DNA from: CAZBBC01 sp964489835
GTDB lineage: Bacteria > Calditrichota > Calditrichia > JAJRVZ01
Assembly: GCA_964489835.1 (NCBI GenBank)
Contig: CAZBBC010000013.1
Coordinates: 1-64,000 of the forward strand
Length of the DNA: 64,000 nt
Direction of reading: 5' to 3'
A program made the translations under genes and the position numbers. The notes under the pieces are model-generated. The model saw nothing but the letters and a program-made list of their open reading frames with translations. It ran no database searches and had not been told where the DNA came from. Position 1 is the stretch's first letter. Each line of letters begins with the position of its first letter. Positions 54,962-64,000 of the stretch are shown one piece after another.

Positions 54962-57604
54962 CAGATAAATCACGCCATCTTTATTACTGGTATCTCCATA
55001 ACCTATGTAAAGTGGACCCAATAAGGTATTCATTCCCAACCACCCCCCCAGGCCCGTAAAAAAATCATCGCTTTTTAACACCAGATCACCCGTCTCCCAT
55101 ATCGCACCGATATCATAGCGAAGGCCCAAATATATATCAGATAAAATTTGAAAAGGTAATAAAAAACGGTATTCAAAATTAGCCATAATTACCTGACGAC
55201 CGAAAAATTCATACTCATGCAATCCCATAAAATCGTGCAAACCGCCGATACGAAACCACTCTGAGAACGGCAAGGTTTGATCACCAATTCCGATAAGACC
55301 TCTGAAGTGAAAGGTATGGCTGAGCCAGTATGTATAGTATCCTTCAAGATTTACATATGCCTTTGTATAATTTTCCTGTCCCTGGGCAAGCGTCTTATTT
55401 GCGGTTTCCCAGAACCAGACATTATAAGTTCCTGAGGTCGTAAATGCAATATTATCTCTTTTATCTGTTACTGACTTTACTGAGAGCGTGCGCAATTCAC
55501 TGTTTTGAGTGACTTTACCCTCCAAAGCTTCATTTAGATCGCTGTCATATGGCGCATCTTTTACATTCTCGACTCGTAAATCTATTGAAATTTGTCCTAA
55601 TTTTTTTAATTGTAATCCAATGCCAAATTTTGTACCTCGTCTTCTCTCTATATATTCACCGACATTTTTATCACCAACAATAAGTGGAAATCTTTTCCAA
55701 TCATAATAAACTTTAAAATTTGAGGTTAACAGGGTTTCGAAAACCCGGTCAACCCTATAATTAAATCCGATACGACGATCCATTTCTCCAAATCTTCCAT
55801 TCAGAGATATCTTATAAGCGTTACCGAGAAAATTTTCATTCGTCCATTCGGTATAGAATTGTGCACCGCGTTCGGAGCCGATTTTACCTCCCAGTCGGAG
55901 CACTGTGGTTTTCTTCTCAACAACTTTTATAAGCAAAATATAGTTGTCATTTTCTAAATCCAGATTAACACTGACTTTTTCAAATAGCTGGGTGTTATAT
56001 ATATTATCAATACCCTTTTTTACATCTTTTGAATTATAAATATCGTGCGATTGAAGAGGGAATTCCCGGAGTATTATAAAATCTTTGCTGACTTTGTTCC
56101 CCTTAATATTGATTTTTTCAATTCTGCCCTCATCAATAGCCACTTGCAATTTTCCACTCTGCTGATCAAAATTTACTTTTTTAAACCGGATCAGAGCATA
56201 CCCATCGTTTCTATATAATTGTTTTATATCATTGAGACCTTTGCGGATATTATTATAATTGAGTATTTGTTCCGGTTGGTGGTTTAAAAGTTTAATAAGG
56301 GTAGAATCGGTATATAATGTATGACCTTCAAAAAATACCTGACGCAATTTACTGTTCACATTCAAAAAATAGTTAAGCGTAGTAGCTGCTTCCAGAGAAT
56401 CAAGAGAGGCCTTTACGGAATTATATATACCCTGCGTAAAGAGGTAATCTATATCCTTTTTCAATAGCGATTGTGTTATCGATTTTTCTTTGGAAGCATG
56501 CAACTGATAATGATCTATTTCCTCAGGAGAATTATTAGAAGACAAACGAAATTCATCAAAATTATACTGAATTTCTGGTTTTTTTAATCGTTGATGCTCA
56601 GTTAGTGCGTATAATTTCATAGCCATCTGATCGACAGCGATTTCTCCTTTAACAATCATATCATCAATTTTATCAAAATCAGTACTCCCAATTCCTTCCA
56701 GGTCCGGTTTAATCACCAGATCCGCCAGGCTCATCTGTTCAATATTTGTAGATTGCATCATAATCGAAGTAACCTGGTCAGCAATTTCCCAAGGCGCTTG
56801 CAGTTCTTCCCGTCTTCTCAGGGGAGAGGTATTATCAACAACGACGACAACATCCATCCCGAGCAATTTTGCTGCATCAACAGCAAAATTCGAACTAAGT
56901 CCGCCATCTACCAGAAGCATATTATCCCAAACAACAGGAGAGAACAGAAGAGGTACAGCAGCACTGGCATTTATTGCTTCTGCTAAATCTCCTTTTCCGA
57001 TAATCACACGTTTCCCGGAAATTAAATCAGTGGCAATAGCCCGGAATGGAATTGTCAGATCATCAAAATCATATACCGAAGGGAATTTTGTTTTATATAG
57101 TTCATTGGTGATTAAGGTTAAAATTTTCTGACCAGAGGTTAGACTGCTTGGAATATAAGCACGCAGCCCATCAAATCGAATATTTATAAGATAGCGGTCT
57201 TTGATGGCTTTTTGCCCGACAAACAGGTTTTGACGTTCAGTGTCATCCGTAAAGATGTCATCCCAATTCACATTACGAATGGATTTTTCCAACTGTTCAA
57301 CCGTCAATCCGGCAGCGTAATAACCACCAATAACGCTTCCAAAACTTGTACCAACAATTAAATCAATCGGAATATTGTGCTTTTCAAAACCTTTTAAGAC
57401 ACCAATGTGGGCAATACCTCTTGCCCCTCCTCCAGAAAGTACAAGACCCACTCTCAGGCGATTTTGATCACTTTTGGTACCGGTGTGGGTAATAAGTGAA
57501 TCTAAATCAGGTTGTTCTTTCTGATATAAAACCTGAGCATTAGCTCGTGGCTGCAAAAAAAGGATGCTGTAGAGAATTGCACTTAGATAAATATATTTTT
57601 TCAA
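54941..57604 (-). CDS. patatin-like phospholipase with POTRA and Omp85 barrel
   Basis: This 887-residue protein has a signal peptide (residues 1-23, ending ANA), a patatin domain with SGGGARG (57-63), GTSFGS (Ser87) and VDGG (Asp233), one or two POTRA segments (about 480-570) and a C-terminal barrel ending in LSLGYNF. The plan is that of Pseudomonas PlpD. The lipase is exported to the periplasm and probably presented at the surface by its own barrel. It follows DUF4175 by 12 bases. The tail overlaps mutY. Confidence 0.9.
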   Translation of the reverse strand: MKKYIYLSAILYSILFLQPRANAQVLYQKEQPDLDSLITHTGTKSDQNRLRVGLVLSGGGARGIAHIGVLKGFEKHNIPIDLIVGTSFGSVIGGYYAAGLTVEQLEKSIRNVNWDDIFTDDTERQNLFVGQKAIKDRYLINIRFDGLRAYIPSSLTSGQKILTLITNELYKTKFPSVYDFDDLTIPFRAIATDLISGKRVIIGKGDLAEAINASAAVPLLFSPVVWDNMLLVDGGLSSNFAVDAAKLLGMDVVVVVDNTSPLRRREELQAPWEIADQVTSIMMQSTNIEQMSLADLVIKPDLEGIGSTDFDKIDDMIVKGEIAVDQMAMKLYALTEHQRLKKPEIQYNFDEFRLSSNNSPEEIDHYQLHASKEKSITQSLLKKDIDYLFTQGIYNSVKASLDSLEAATTLNYFLNVNSKLRQVFFEGHTLYTDSTLIKLLNHQPEQILNYNNIRKGLNDIKQLYRNDGYALIRFKKVNFDQQSGKLQVAIDEGRIEKINIKGNKVSKDFIILREFPLQSHDIYNSKDVKKGIDNIYNTQLFEKVSVNLDLENDNYILLIKVVEKKTTVLRLGGKIGSERGAQFYTEWTNENFLGNAYKISLNGRFGEMDRRIGFNYRVDRVFETLLTSNFKVYYDWKRFPLIVGDKNVGEYIERRRGTKFGIGLQLKKLGQISIDLRVENVKDAPYDSDLNEALEGKVTQNSELRTLSVKSVTDKRDNIAFTTSGTYNVWFWETANKTLAQGQENYTKAYVNLEGYYTYWLSHTFHFRGLIGIGDQTLPFSEWFRIGGLHDFMGLHEYEFFGRQVIMANFEYRFLLPFQILSDIYLGLRYDIGAIWETGDLVLKSDDFFTGLGGWLGMNTLLGPLYIGYGDTSNKDGVIYLSLGYNF

Positions 57605-57616
57605 GTTTTGGCCGTA

Positions 57617-60600
57617 CTATTTTCGTGGTAAATTTATATTCAGGGTCCGAAAATACTCTTCAATTAATTTTTCATAATCAGGATTATATCCCTCATTCAA
57701 GGCACGAATGAGATCCAACTTTAATTGCTTCATTCTCTGGTTCTCCAGATCGGTTGGATCATCCGGTGATATGCGTATGTATTCTTTCCCGGTTTCCGCT
57801 AATCGTTTTTTACTATATTCTTTTTCACGTACAGATTTCTGGGCATCAAGCATGCGCGAAAATATTTTTTGTTGTCGTTCAATCGTACCTCTGTCAAGCC
57901 TTAAACTTTGTAATTCATTGACAACTTCTTCCATTTCCTTTGCCATGTTATCGAGACTGCCTAATACCTCTGAACGATTCTGCATCCCCTCTGCAAGATT
58001 TTCCAGGGATTGTTGAATTGCTCTCTGCTCTGCAGACATTCTCATTAATTGACCTTGTTGCTCTAAAGAAAGTTTTCCCTTGTTTGTATTAAAAAAGTTG
58101 AGACTTTCCTGATTGAGTTTCCCCTGTTGACCAGATAGCTGTTGCATTTGTTTTAAATACTGTTCGAACCCGAGACCAGACTTTGCATCAGCAAGAGCTT
58201 CCATAGAATTCTGCATTTGAATAATTGATTTGTTCAGTTCTGCCATTGAATTTTCTTGAAAATTGCTGGCCGATTTCTGTTTGCGGTTTTCAAGTTCACT
58301 CACACTTTTTTTCATATTGGAATGGGCATCACTTAAAGATTTGCTCATTCCGGGTGGCAGGAAAAATGTCTCGTGGGAAAGATCAATAATATCTCGCGTG
58401 GTACGAAACATATTTTCGATAATTTGTTGCTGTGTTCCGGCAATTTCAGGATATCTGTCACTAAAATTTGACAATTGCTCCGTTTCTTCAATAAGTTGCT
58501 CTTCATCTTTTGATAGTTTAAGTAAGTTATCGGTAACTTTGTTCATCTTCGAAAGAATTTTTTGCTGACTATTCTCTAACATGCTCTTTTGGGCATTTTT
58601 TAAATTCGCTTGCATTTGCTCCAACTGTTGACCCATTTCTCCGGAATTACTTTGCATTGTATTTTGATCTGCGGTTACCATGGTGTTGATAAATTCTCCC
58701 ATTTGATCTTGTAATTCATTGCCGATTTGCTGAGAATTTTCCAGATTATTGATCACTTTGGGATATTCATTCATCATATCATTCTTCATCACTTTTGAAA
58801 GAGAATTAATGAGATTTTTCAAAAGATCCTGTTGATCTTTTTCTTTTTGAATAAGAGATTCTCTTTTCCCTGGATCCAACGGGTCATTTTTGGCAAGTTC
58901 TTTTGAAATTTCACTCTGGTTTCTCTCCAATGCTTCTGCCATCTTTACCATCTTATCGAGTTCCTGCTCAAGCTTTACCCTTTTAAAAAGAGCTAATGTA
59001 CGCTCCAGATTTTCTTTAAATCTTTGCTGATCGAGTATGAATTTTTCTGTGGCAATTTGAGCTTGTTTTTTATCGAGAAGACTTAAAGATTTTTCAAGAT
59101 CTTTCATCGATTGCAAGAGCTCGGGGGTCGCAATTTCCTGGAATAAATCCTGCAGTTTATTATACTTTTCAAGAATCTCAGGACTAAATAGCTGATTGCT
59201 CTCTAATTTTTTTATCGCTTTATTGAGATCATCCTCGATCTTTTTAAGTTTTTTCTGTACTTCCTCTTGTTTCTCAAGCGCTGTTTCCAAAGATCTTTTC
59301 CTTTCCCAGTCAAGTTCTTTCTCGCGTTTCATCTCCCGGCTTATTTTTTCAAGATCTTTTTTCAAATCCTCGCTTTCAGCAGCCAAATCTTCAGCCGCAT
59401 TTAAATTATCATTTTGAGCAGAATTGAAATCCTCAAACAACTGTTCAATGGACGGAAATCGAATATAATACGTTTCGGAACGGCTGGTTTTTGGTCCATT
59501 GATGATATCATTATCAGAAAGGGTGGCATAATATTTCACACCATCATCAAAACTCACCGGCAGAACTGCAAAATTCCAGAAATATGATTGTTGGAAATAT
59601 TTGTCACCAGGAGTGGGCATAAAAACAGGTAGGTGATTCCAGGTCGAATCTGTCACTGCCTTTAATTTTCTTTGTATCTGGTAGTGCAGATGCAACTTGT
59701 TGAACCCAAAATCATCATTTCCTTCAAAGATCAGGTTAAGCGCACCATCCGCCGCAATTTCTACATCTTTTCCTGGTTCTGTTATTTCTATGGCAGGATA
59801 CAGATCTTCCAATATCGTTATGGTGTATTCAATCGGCTCCCGATTATTCAAACCCTCTGTATCACTGACGGTGAGAAAATATGTTTTACCGATATTAACT
59901 GGGAAAGAAAAATTAAATTTATTCTCTCTGATATCACTATGAATTTCTTTACCATCGGAAAAAACAATTTTCGCCATATTCAAAGGTTTGTTTGCCTGTG
60001 CCGAAATATTAATAATAGATCCCGGGTAGGCAATGATGTCTCCAACATTTTCTTCAAGAAACTGCTTGGATAGATTTGTATAGGAAGGTGGTATTACTTC
60101 CACCTGAACTTCATTGACCAGAGGAGGGATCAGCGTATTTACCGTAAACGCCTGACTCACGAGTTTATCTTTCCATTCCGCAGGAAATCGTGGCAAGCCT
60201 TGCAGAAAATATTCAAAAGGTCTCTTAATATTGTCAATCTGTATTTCATAAGAATCAGCCTGCTCACGCATAAGTTTTGGCTGATAGACAACATCTCCCT
60301 TAAACCTGATCTGTAATATGCATGTCTCAAGTTCCGGTCCCTTAAACTTCGCCGAAATATCAAGTGTTTGATCAACAATGATATCCGTATTACCGGGTTT
60401 TATGGTAAACTCGTACCAGGGGACTTCTGCATATTCCCCCATGGGGTTTAATATCCTTTTCATGGAAAGCATTAATTTATCGGAGAGCATATAAGTCAAG
60501 ACCAGACTTCCTAAAAGTATGGGAATCACAAGTGAATAAGGAAACAGGAAATCACGTAGTCTAATTTGTTTGCTAAACTCAGTATTTTCTATTTCTTTCG

Positions 60601-61003
60601 CATATTTCTCTATCGCATAATATCTGATCGACGAGGAACTTCCCGGAGGTTGCGATGTGATTAGCTGATAAATATTGGTGAGTCTATCCTCTATAGACGG
60701 AAATAGAACACCGATACTTCTGGTCACCCGAGTGAGATCTTTATTATCAGAGAGTCGTATAAGATCGATGAGAGGGTAAATTATTAACGTGTAAAAGAGA
60801 TAGATTGTAATGAATCCATTCAATACTACTACGAACCATCGGACTGATTGAGAAAAATAAAAAACGCTATCCGCAATAAATGAGCTAAGCCATATCAACA
60901 AAAGATAGATAGATAATTTGAGAATACCAGAAATGATCTGATAAATCAAATTTTTTTGTTGGAAACGGATAATTTTTCCAATAATAAGATTTTGTGCATC
61001 CAT
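57617..61003 (-). CDS. DUF4175-like membrane coiled-coil protein
   Basis: This 1128-residue protein has three or four N-terminal membrane helices (about 20-45, 58-80, 160-180), an extracytoplasmic region of beta-rich domains (about 190-530) and a very long coiled coil (about 540-1090) with QQ- and EE-rich heptads. Large membrane proteins of the DUF4175 family with this plan are found beside DUF4159, MoxR and DUF58 genes. The function is unknown, and a role in envelope assembly is only conceivable. Its ATG starts directly at the base before the DUF4159 stop, so the two are coupled. Confidence 0.75.
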   Translation of the reverse strand: MDAQNLIIGKIIRFQQKNLIYQIISGILKLSIYLLLIWLSSFIADSVFYFSQSVRWFVVVLNGFITIYLFYTLIIYPLIDLIRLSDNKDLTRVTRSIGVLFPSIEDRLTNIYQLITSQPPGSSSSIRYYAIEKYAKEIENTEFSKQIRLRDFLFPYSLVIPILLGSLVLTYMLSDKLMLSMKRILNPMGEYAEVPWYEFTIKPGNTDIIVDQTLDISAKFKGPELETCILQIRFKGDVVYQPKLMREQADSYEIQIDNIKRPFEYFLQGLPRFPAEWKDKLVSQAFTVNTLIPPLVNEVQVEVIPPSYTNLSKQFLEENVGDIIAYPGSIINISAQANKPLNMAKIVFSDGKEIHSDIRENKFNFSFPVNIGKTYFLTVSDTEGLNNREPIEYTITILEDLYPAIEITEPGKDVEIAADGALNLIFEGNDDFGFNKLHLHYQIQRKLKAVTDSTWNHLPVFMPTPGDKYFQQSYFWNFAVLPVSFDDGVKYYATLSDNDIINGPKTSRSETYYIRFPSIEQLFEDFNSAQNDNLNAAEDLAAESEDLKKDLEKISREMKREKELDWERKRSLETALEKQEEVQKKLKKIEDDLNKAIKKLESNQLFSPEILEKYNKLQDLFQEIATPELLQSMKDLEKSLSLLDKKQAQIATEKFILDQQRFKENLERTLALFKRVKLEQELDKMVKMAEALERNQSEISKELAKNDPLDPGKRESLIQKEKDQQDLLKNLINSLSKVMKNDMMNEYPKVINNLENSQQIGNELQDQMGEFINTMVTADQNTMQSNSGEMGQQLEQMQANLKNAQKSMLENSQQKILSKMNKVTDNLLKLSKDEEQLIEETEQLSNFSDRYPEIAGTQQQIIENMFRTTRDIIDLSHETFFLPPGMSKSLSDAHSNMKKSVSELENRKQKSASNFQENSMAELNKSIIQMQNSMEALADAKSGLGFEQYLKQMQQLSGQQGKLNQESLNFFNTNKGKLSLEQQGQLMRMSAEQRAIQQSLENLAEGMQNRSEVLGSLDNMAKEMEEVVNELQSLRLDRGTIERQQKIFSRMLDAQKSVREKEYSKKRLAETGKEYIRISPDDPTDLENQRMKQLKLDLIRALNEGYNPDYEKLIEEYFRTLNINLPRK

Positions 61004-61690
61004 TTAATATAATAAAGAGTAAAGTAAAATATTAACACCCATGCGTAAAGCTGCCTGACGTTTCTCCGGTGGATCGTTATGAATTTCAGAATCCTCACAA
61101 CCGTCACTAATATCAGTATTAAATGAGTAAAACACTACCAGCCGGTCTTCATAGATCAATCCAAATCCCCGCGGGGGACCGCCATCATGTTCATGAATTT
61201 TAGGCAACCCGTTGGGAAAATCAAAATATACTTTATATATGGGATGACTGAAAGGAAGTTCCACAAAATTTAACTCCGGAAACACTTTTTTCATTTCCCG
61301 TCGAAAGGATTTATCCATGCCATAATCATCATCCGCAAATAAAAATCCCCCGGATATCAAATATCTACGCAACCGTTGGGCTTCTTCATCACTTAATTTA
61401 ATATTTCCGTGTCCCGCCAGGTAGGCAGTCGGATAATTAAAAAATGACTCATCAAGAATTGAAGAAGTTTTTTCCAGGTGGGTTGTTTTCAAACCCAATT
61501 CTTCCGACATGAATTGCAGTAAATTTCTGAGGGTTGTTTTATTGCCATACCAGTCTCCACCACCGTCATATTTAATACGTACTACCGTAAATTCGTTTAT
61601 TTCTTCCTGTGCGTATACATATGAAACAACGTGAATGAAAATAAATAATATACAAAAAACTATTTGAGCATTTAATATACTACGTAACAT
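61004..61690 (-). CDS. exported DUF4159 protein
   Basis: This 228-residue protein has a signal peptide (cut near YAQ, residue 28) and a DUF4159 domain with FTVVRIKYDGGGDWYGNKTT, AYLAGHGNIKLSDEEAQRLR, GGFLFADDDYG and FSHPIYKVYFDFPNGLP. DUF4159 is a flavodoxin-like or glutaminase-like fold of unknown function. It starts about 31 bases after the end of the dispersed element copy B and heads the DUF4159-DUF4175-patatin operon. Confidence 0.85.
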   Translation of the reverse strand: MLRSILNAQIVFCILFIFIHVVSYVYAQEEINEFTVVRIKYDGGGDWYGNKTTLRNLLQFMSEELGLKTTHLEKTSSILDESFFNYPTAYLAGHGNIKLSDEEAQRLRRYLISGGFLFADDDYGMDKSFRREMKKVFPELNFVELPFSHPIYKVYFDFPNGLPKIHEHDGGPPRGFGLIYEDRLVVFYSFNTDISDGCEDSEIHNDPPEKRQAALRMGVNILLYSLLY

Positions 61691-61720
61691 TTGATCACCA
61701 ATAACTAAAAATTAATAAAC

Positions 61721-61847
61721 TTGCCTTATTCATACCGCAGCCCAAGGCTGCAAACAAATTATTTTCCACTGACCCTCCCCCAACCCCTCCCTGCTTGCAG
61801 GGAGGGGTGTCGAGCGTAGCGAGACGGGGTGGGTCATTCATCCAAAT
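61721..61847 (-). repeat. GC-rich dispersed element, copy B
   Basis: On the minus strand this is a second copy of the 3746-3882 element, with the same CCCCTCCCTG-CTTG-CAGGGAGGGG hairpin and the same TTTGCAGCCTTGGGCT ... ATGAATAA end. The central part between GACCCACCCC and the hairpin differs. As in copy A, it lies in the same orientation as, and just upstream of, a gene start, here DUF4159. Confidence 0.85.
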
Positions 61848-61913
61848 CATTGCAAGACATGAATTATCAAAACGAATTTTTTGAAATTGTAACATGGAAC
61901 TTGGTTATAAATG

Positions 61914-61956
61914 AAAAATCCCAAATTGTTACGAGGCAATTTGGGATCATTTTTTT
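61914..61956. terminator. bidirectional terminator after the DUF456 gene
   Basis: ATCCCAAATTG (61918-61928) pairs with CAATTTGGGAT (61937-61947) over 11 bases with an 8-base loop. T7 follows on the plus strand and T5 on the minus strand. It ends the STAS-DUF456 unit. Confidence 0.88.
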
Positions 61957-61971
61957 ATGTAGGTTTGCAAT

Positions 61972-62472
61972 TTAAAATATTTTATATCCGATCATTATTA
62001 CCATAGTAACCGCACCACACAGCTTAATAGACAGGCCACCCAATTTCCCGATAAAAGCACCAACGCCAGAAAGTAGTGATTTTTTCAGATTATAAGATTT
62101 TAAAAATTCTAAAATTGTTGCCCCTGCAAAAACTCCGATTATAGATCCGATAATGGCCCCAAGAACAGGTGTAACAAAGGCACCGCTGATAGCCCCTCCA
62201 ATGCCTCCAATGATGCTGCCTGTAATTCCCCATTTCGAAGCACCATATTTTCTGGCACTTACAATGATTAATACATATTCCAAAAATTCAATCAGGAGAA
62301 ATATAGCACCGAGAGTCAGGACAAAGGTAAAGGAGAATTCTGCAAAATTAGTAATCACTCCATAAATAAAGGTATTTATAGTAATTAACAAATTTCCCGG
62401 AATACTAAAAAAATTTGAAAACAATGATATCAGAATCACAGTCGCAAATATTATTTCAAGAATTCTATCCAT
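61972..62472 (-). CDS. DUF456 family membrane protein
   Basis: This 166-residue protein has four to five membrane helices and Gly-rich segments (GSIIGGIGGAISGAFVTP, GAIIGSIIGVFAGA), typical of DUF456. The function is unknown. The start lies 6 bases after the STAS gene stop, so they are cotranscribed. Confidence 0.85.
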   Translation of the reverse strand: MDRILEIIFATVILISLFSNFFSIPGNLLITINTFIYGVITNFAEFSFTFVLTLGAIFLLIEFLEYVLIIVSARKYGASKWGITGSIIGGIGGAISGAFVTPVLGAIIGSIIGVFAGATILEFLKSYNLKKSLLSGVGAFIGKLGGLSIKLCGAVTMVIMIGYKIF

Positions 62473-62478
62473 AGATTT

Positions 62479-63204
62479 CTACTTACTCAGACGGCTGGTA
62501 GCAAAAGAATATCTCTTTGATTTACTATCCAACCCAAGATTGTTCAGCTCGTTTCTTACATAAAACCATCCGACTTTCATAAAACCATATTTCGCAGAAT
62601 TTAATTCCTTTTTAATCTTATAGGCACCATATTCGGGATTTTCGCGTACAATTTTGCTTATTCGTTCTCCCAGAGACATCTCTGAAATTGGTTTTTCTTC
62701 AATCTTTTGTGGTTCTTCCCCTTGTATACCGGAGGACGCTTCCATTGTCTCTACAACGGCTTCCTCTCTTCTGATCTCCACAGGTGCTGGTTCCGGTTTT
62801 GGTTTATTAAGGCTTATTTCCTTTGCCACGGGTTTTCCGGACGATTCCAGAACCTCAAATTTATTTATAGCCTCATCAACCGAATCATATACATCAAGAA
62901 TATGATGAAATTCAAGTAATTCAAAAATTTCATATACATCGGGGACCATTCGTACTAATTTAAGATCTCCACCGTTTTCCCTGATAGATTTAATTTCACT
63001 GATAAATATTCCCCAGCCGGCGCTACTGATATAATCTACATTACCAAGATCGACGATCAGAAAGAAACGACCCTGTTTCAGAAGTGAATCTAAAGATCGC
63101 TCCAGTTCCGAAGACGTTGTTGTGTCAATATATCCGCCCACCTTAATAATTGAGATTTGATTCCGACTACCCGCTACTTCCGCTGATACCTGAATACCTT
63201 CCAT
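62479..63204 (-). CDS. STAS protein with C-terminal winged-helix-like module
   Basis: This 241-residue protein has a STAS domain (about 15-115) with LIVDLGNVDYISSAGWGIFI, including the Ser that is phosphorylated in SpoIIAA-type anti-anti-sigma factors. An acidic, Pro-rich linker (about 125-175) leads to a basic module of about 60 residues (LGERISKIVRENPEYGAYKI, then KVGWFYVRNELNNLGL) that resembles a winged helix as in DNA-binding or transposase HTH domains. It may link a partner-switch to nucleic-acid binding. It lies 29 bases after the coiled-coil gene. Confidence 0.8.
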   Translation of the reverse strand: MEGIQVSAEVAGSRNQISIIKVGGYIDTTTSSELERSLDSLLKQGRFFLIVDLGNVDYISSAGWGIFISEIKSIRENGGDLKLVRMVPDVYEIFELLEFHHILDVYDSVDEAINKFEVLESSGKPVAKEISLNKPKPEPAPVEIRREEAVVETMEASSGIQGEEPQKIEEKPISEMSLGERISKIVRENPEYGAYKIKKELNSAKYGFMKVGWFYVRNELNNLGLDSKSKRYSFATSRLSK

Positions 63205-63233
63205 CCAGTCCTCCCTAAAGTGAATGCAAAAAC

Positions 63234-64000
63234 CTAATGTCTGTTGTTTGTTTTTGCTATATTATTCAGTATTTTCCCTTTTTTTATCACTTTCTTATCT
63301 GCAATTTTTCGTCTGACAGATTCTAATTGCGAATTTTTATCCGGCTTTTTTCTGGTTATTTGTTCCCTTAATTGATGGTTTTTTATGCCGAGTTCATTGA
63401 TCTGCTCCAGAATAATGCTTGAATTGCTTAATATATTTTCTTTTTCAATGTATTTCAACATATCTTTCGTATTTTGCGAAATCATTTTTTCCTCAAAATT
63501 TACAGCATTGGTTTCCATGAATTCCAAATACCGGATAACCTGTACAAATAATTGCTCTACGCGACCCAGAGATTTAAACAGGGGTTTGGTCGATATCACA
63601 CCAAGAATTTTTCCTATTTTCAATAAATCAATTTTTTTAAAACCACCATTCGACCATTCTTTTACAATCTTATTCAACTCTTTCATATCACCGGAAATTG
63701 AAAAATAGAATTTGTCTATTATATCTATAGGAACTTTTTCCTCCGGCAAATCAAAGGAAGAGATTTGTGTTTTTTCCTCTATGGCTTCATTGGTCTTTTC
63801 TTTTACAGCTATGGACGGAGGTGGTTTAAGTTCAGGTCCATCTATTTGTTTATCCGCTAATTGTATTTCCGGGATCTCTTCATTTTCTATCTTTTCTTTT
63901 TCAAGATCTTTTCTTAGTGCTCTTGCTTCTTCCCGTAACTTTAAAAGATCGTCTGCAAACACCGGAGGTTCTGATGTTGTTTCCACTACTTTCTCTTTTG
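63234..64000 (-). CDS. coiled-coil protein, N-terminus outside window
   Basis: The frame is open to the window edge. A GTG at 63986 could start a 250-residue protein, but codons for KEKV precede it in frame and no ribosome binding site is seen, so the gene probably continues beyond 64000. The visible part has an acidic, Lys/Glu-rich N-terminal section, a globular stretch (FKKIDLLKIGKILGVISTKP) and a basic coiled coil at the end. I do not recognise a family. It is the upstream gene of the STAS-DUF456 unit. Confidence 0.65.
   Translation of the reverse strand, partial: KEKVVETTSEPPVFADDLLKLREEARALRKDLEKEKIENEEIPEIQLADKQIDGPELKPPPSIAVKEKTNEAIEEKTQISSFDLPEEKVPIDIIDKFYFSISGDMKELNKIVKEWSNGGFKKIDLLKIGKILGVISTKPLFKSLGRVEQLFVQVIRYLEFMETNAVNFEEKMISQNTKDMLKYIEKENILSNSSIILEQINELGIKNHQLREQITRKKPDKNSQLESVRRKIADKKVIKKGKILNNIAKTNNRH

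Noticed and set aside
61695..61895. 66-residue minus-strand frame
   Set aside because: It lies within copy B of the same repeat and has no ribosome binding site.

Overview
This window looks like a chromosomal segment from a diderm, AT-rich (roughly 38-40 % G+C by eye) bacterium. Outer-membrane proteins, a TolC-type efflux system, lipoproteins and a MurE with the meso-diaminopimelate motif DNPR point to a Gram-negative envelope. Several features are common in the FCB / Calditrichota / KSB1 / Marinimicrobia neighbourhood: the IYAQRY-type secreted repeat protein, a patatin fused to an Omp85 barrel, the DUF4159-DUF4175 pair, and families of dispersed palindromes. That placement is inference from gene content only. 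I saw no rRNA, tRNA, CRISPR array, prophage or intact insertion sequence.

Layout. 1-1701 (-) is a secreted repeat protein that runs off the left edge and contains a recent internal duplication. 2.3-4.7 kb carries a lipoprotein, an L,D-transpeptidase and an apparently catalytically dead relative of it. 5.1-11.3 kb is a redox operon: a Tat-exported DUF362 protein, a NapH/NapG-like fused membrane ferredoxin, and the two xanthine dehydrogenase subunits. 11.4-18.6 kb holds a TetR regulator with palindromic operators, a TolC-MFP-ATPase-ATPase-permease-permease efflux operon of the CecR/YbhGFSR type, and a 58-residue small gene. 19.0-21.6 kb pairs tryptophanase with a GAF/HD-GYP phosphodiesterase. 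21.8-38.2 kb is a long division and cell wall cluster: mraZ-rsmH-ftsL-ftsI-murE-murF-mraY-murD-ftsW-murG-murC-ftsQ-ftsA-ftsZ. It lacks murB and ddl and ends in a terminator.

From 38.3 to 52.2 kb genes run mostly on the minus strand: recJ, a UvrD-type helicase with a DEDDh exonuclease inserted between its helicase motifs, a DNA polymerase III chi-like protein, a small barrel protein, lon, a hybrid histidine kinase and a U32-family (TrhP/YegQ-like) protein. phoH and mutY then run on the plus strand and meet a minus-strand DUF4159-DUF4175-patatin/Omp85 operon tail to tail. The right edge holds a DUF456 membrane protein, a STAS protein with a C-terminal winged-helix-like module, and a coiled-coil protein cut by the window end.

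The most unusual items are the helicase-exonuclease fusion, the LdtA-like enzyme/pseudoenzyme pair, the NapH-NapG fusion with an internal twin-arginine motif beside xanthine dehydrogenase, the STAS-winged-helix protein, FtsZ with two copies of its C-terminal peptide, a 45-bp hairpin upstream of phoH, and several dispersed palindromic repeat families, one of which sits just upstream of two envelope-gene start codons.
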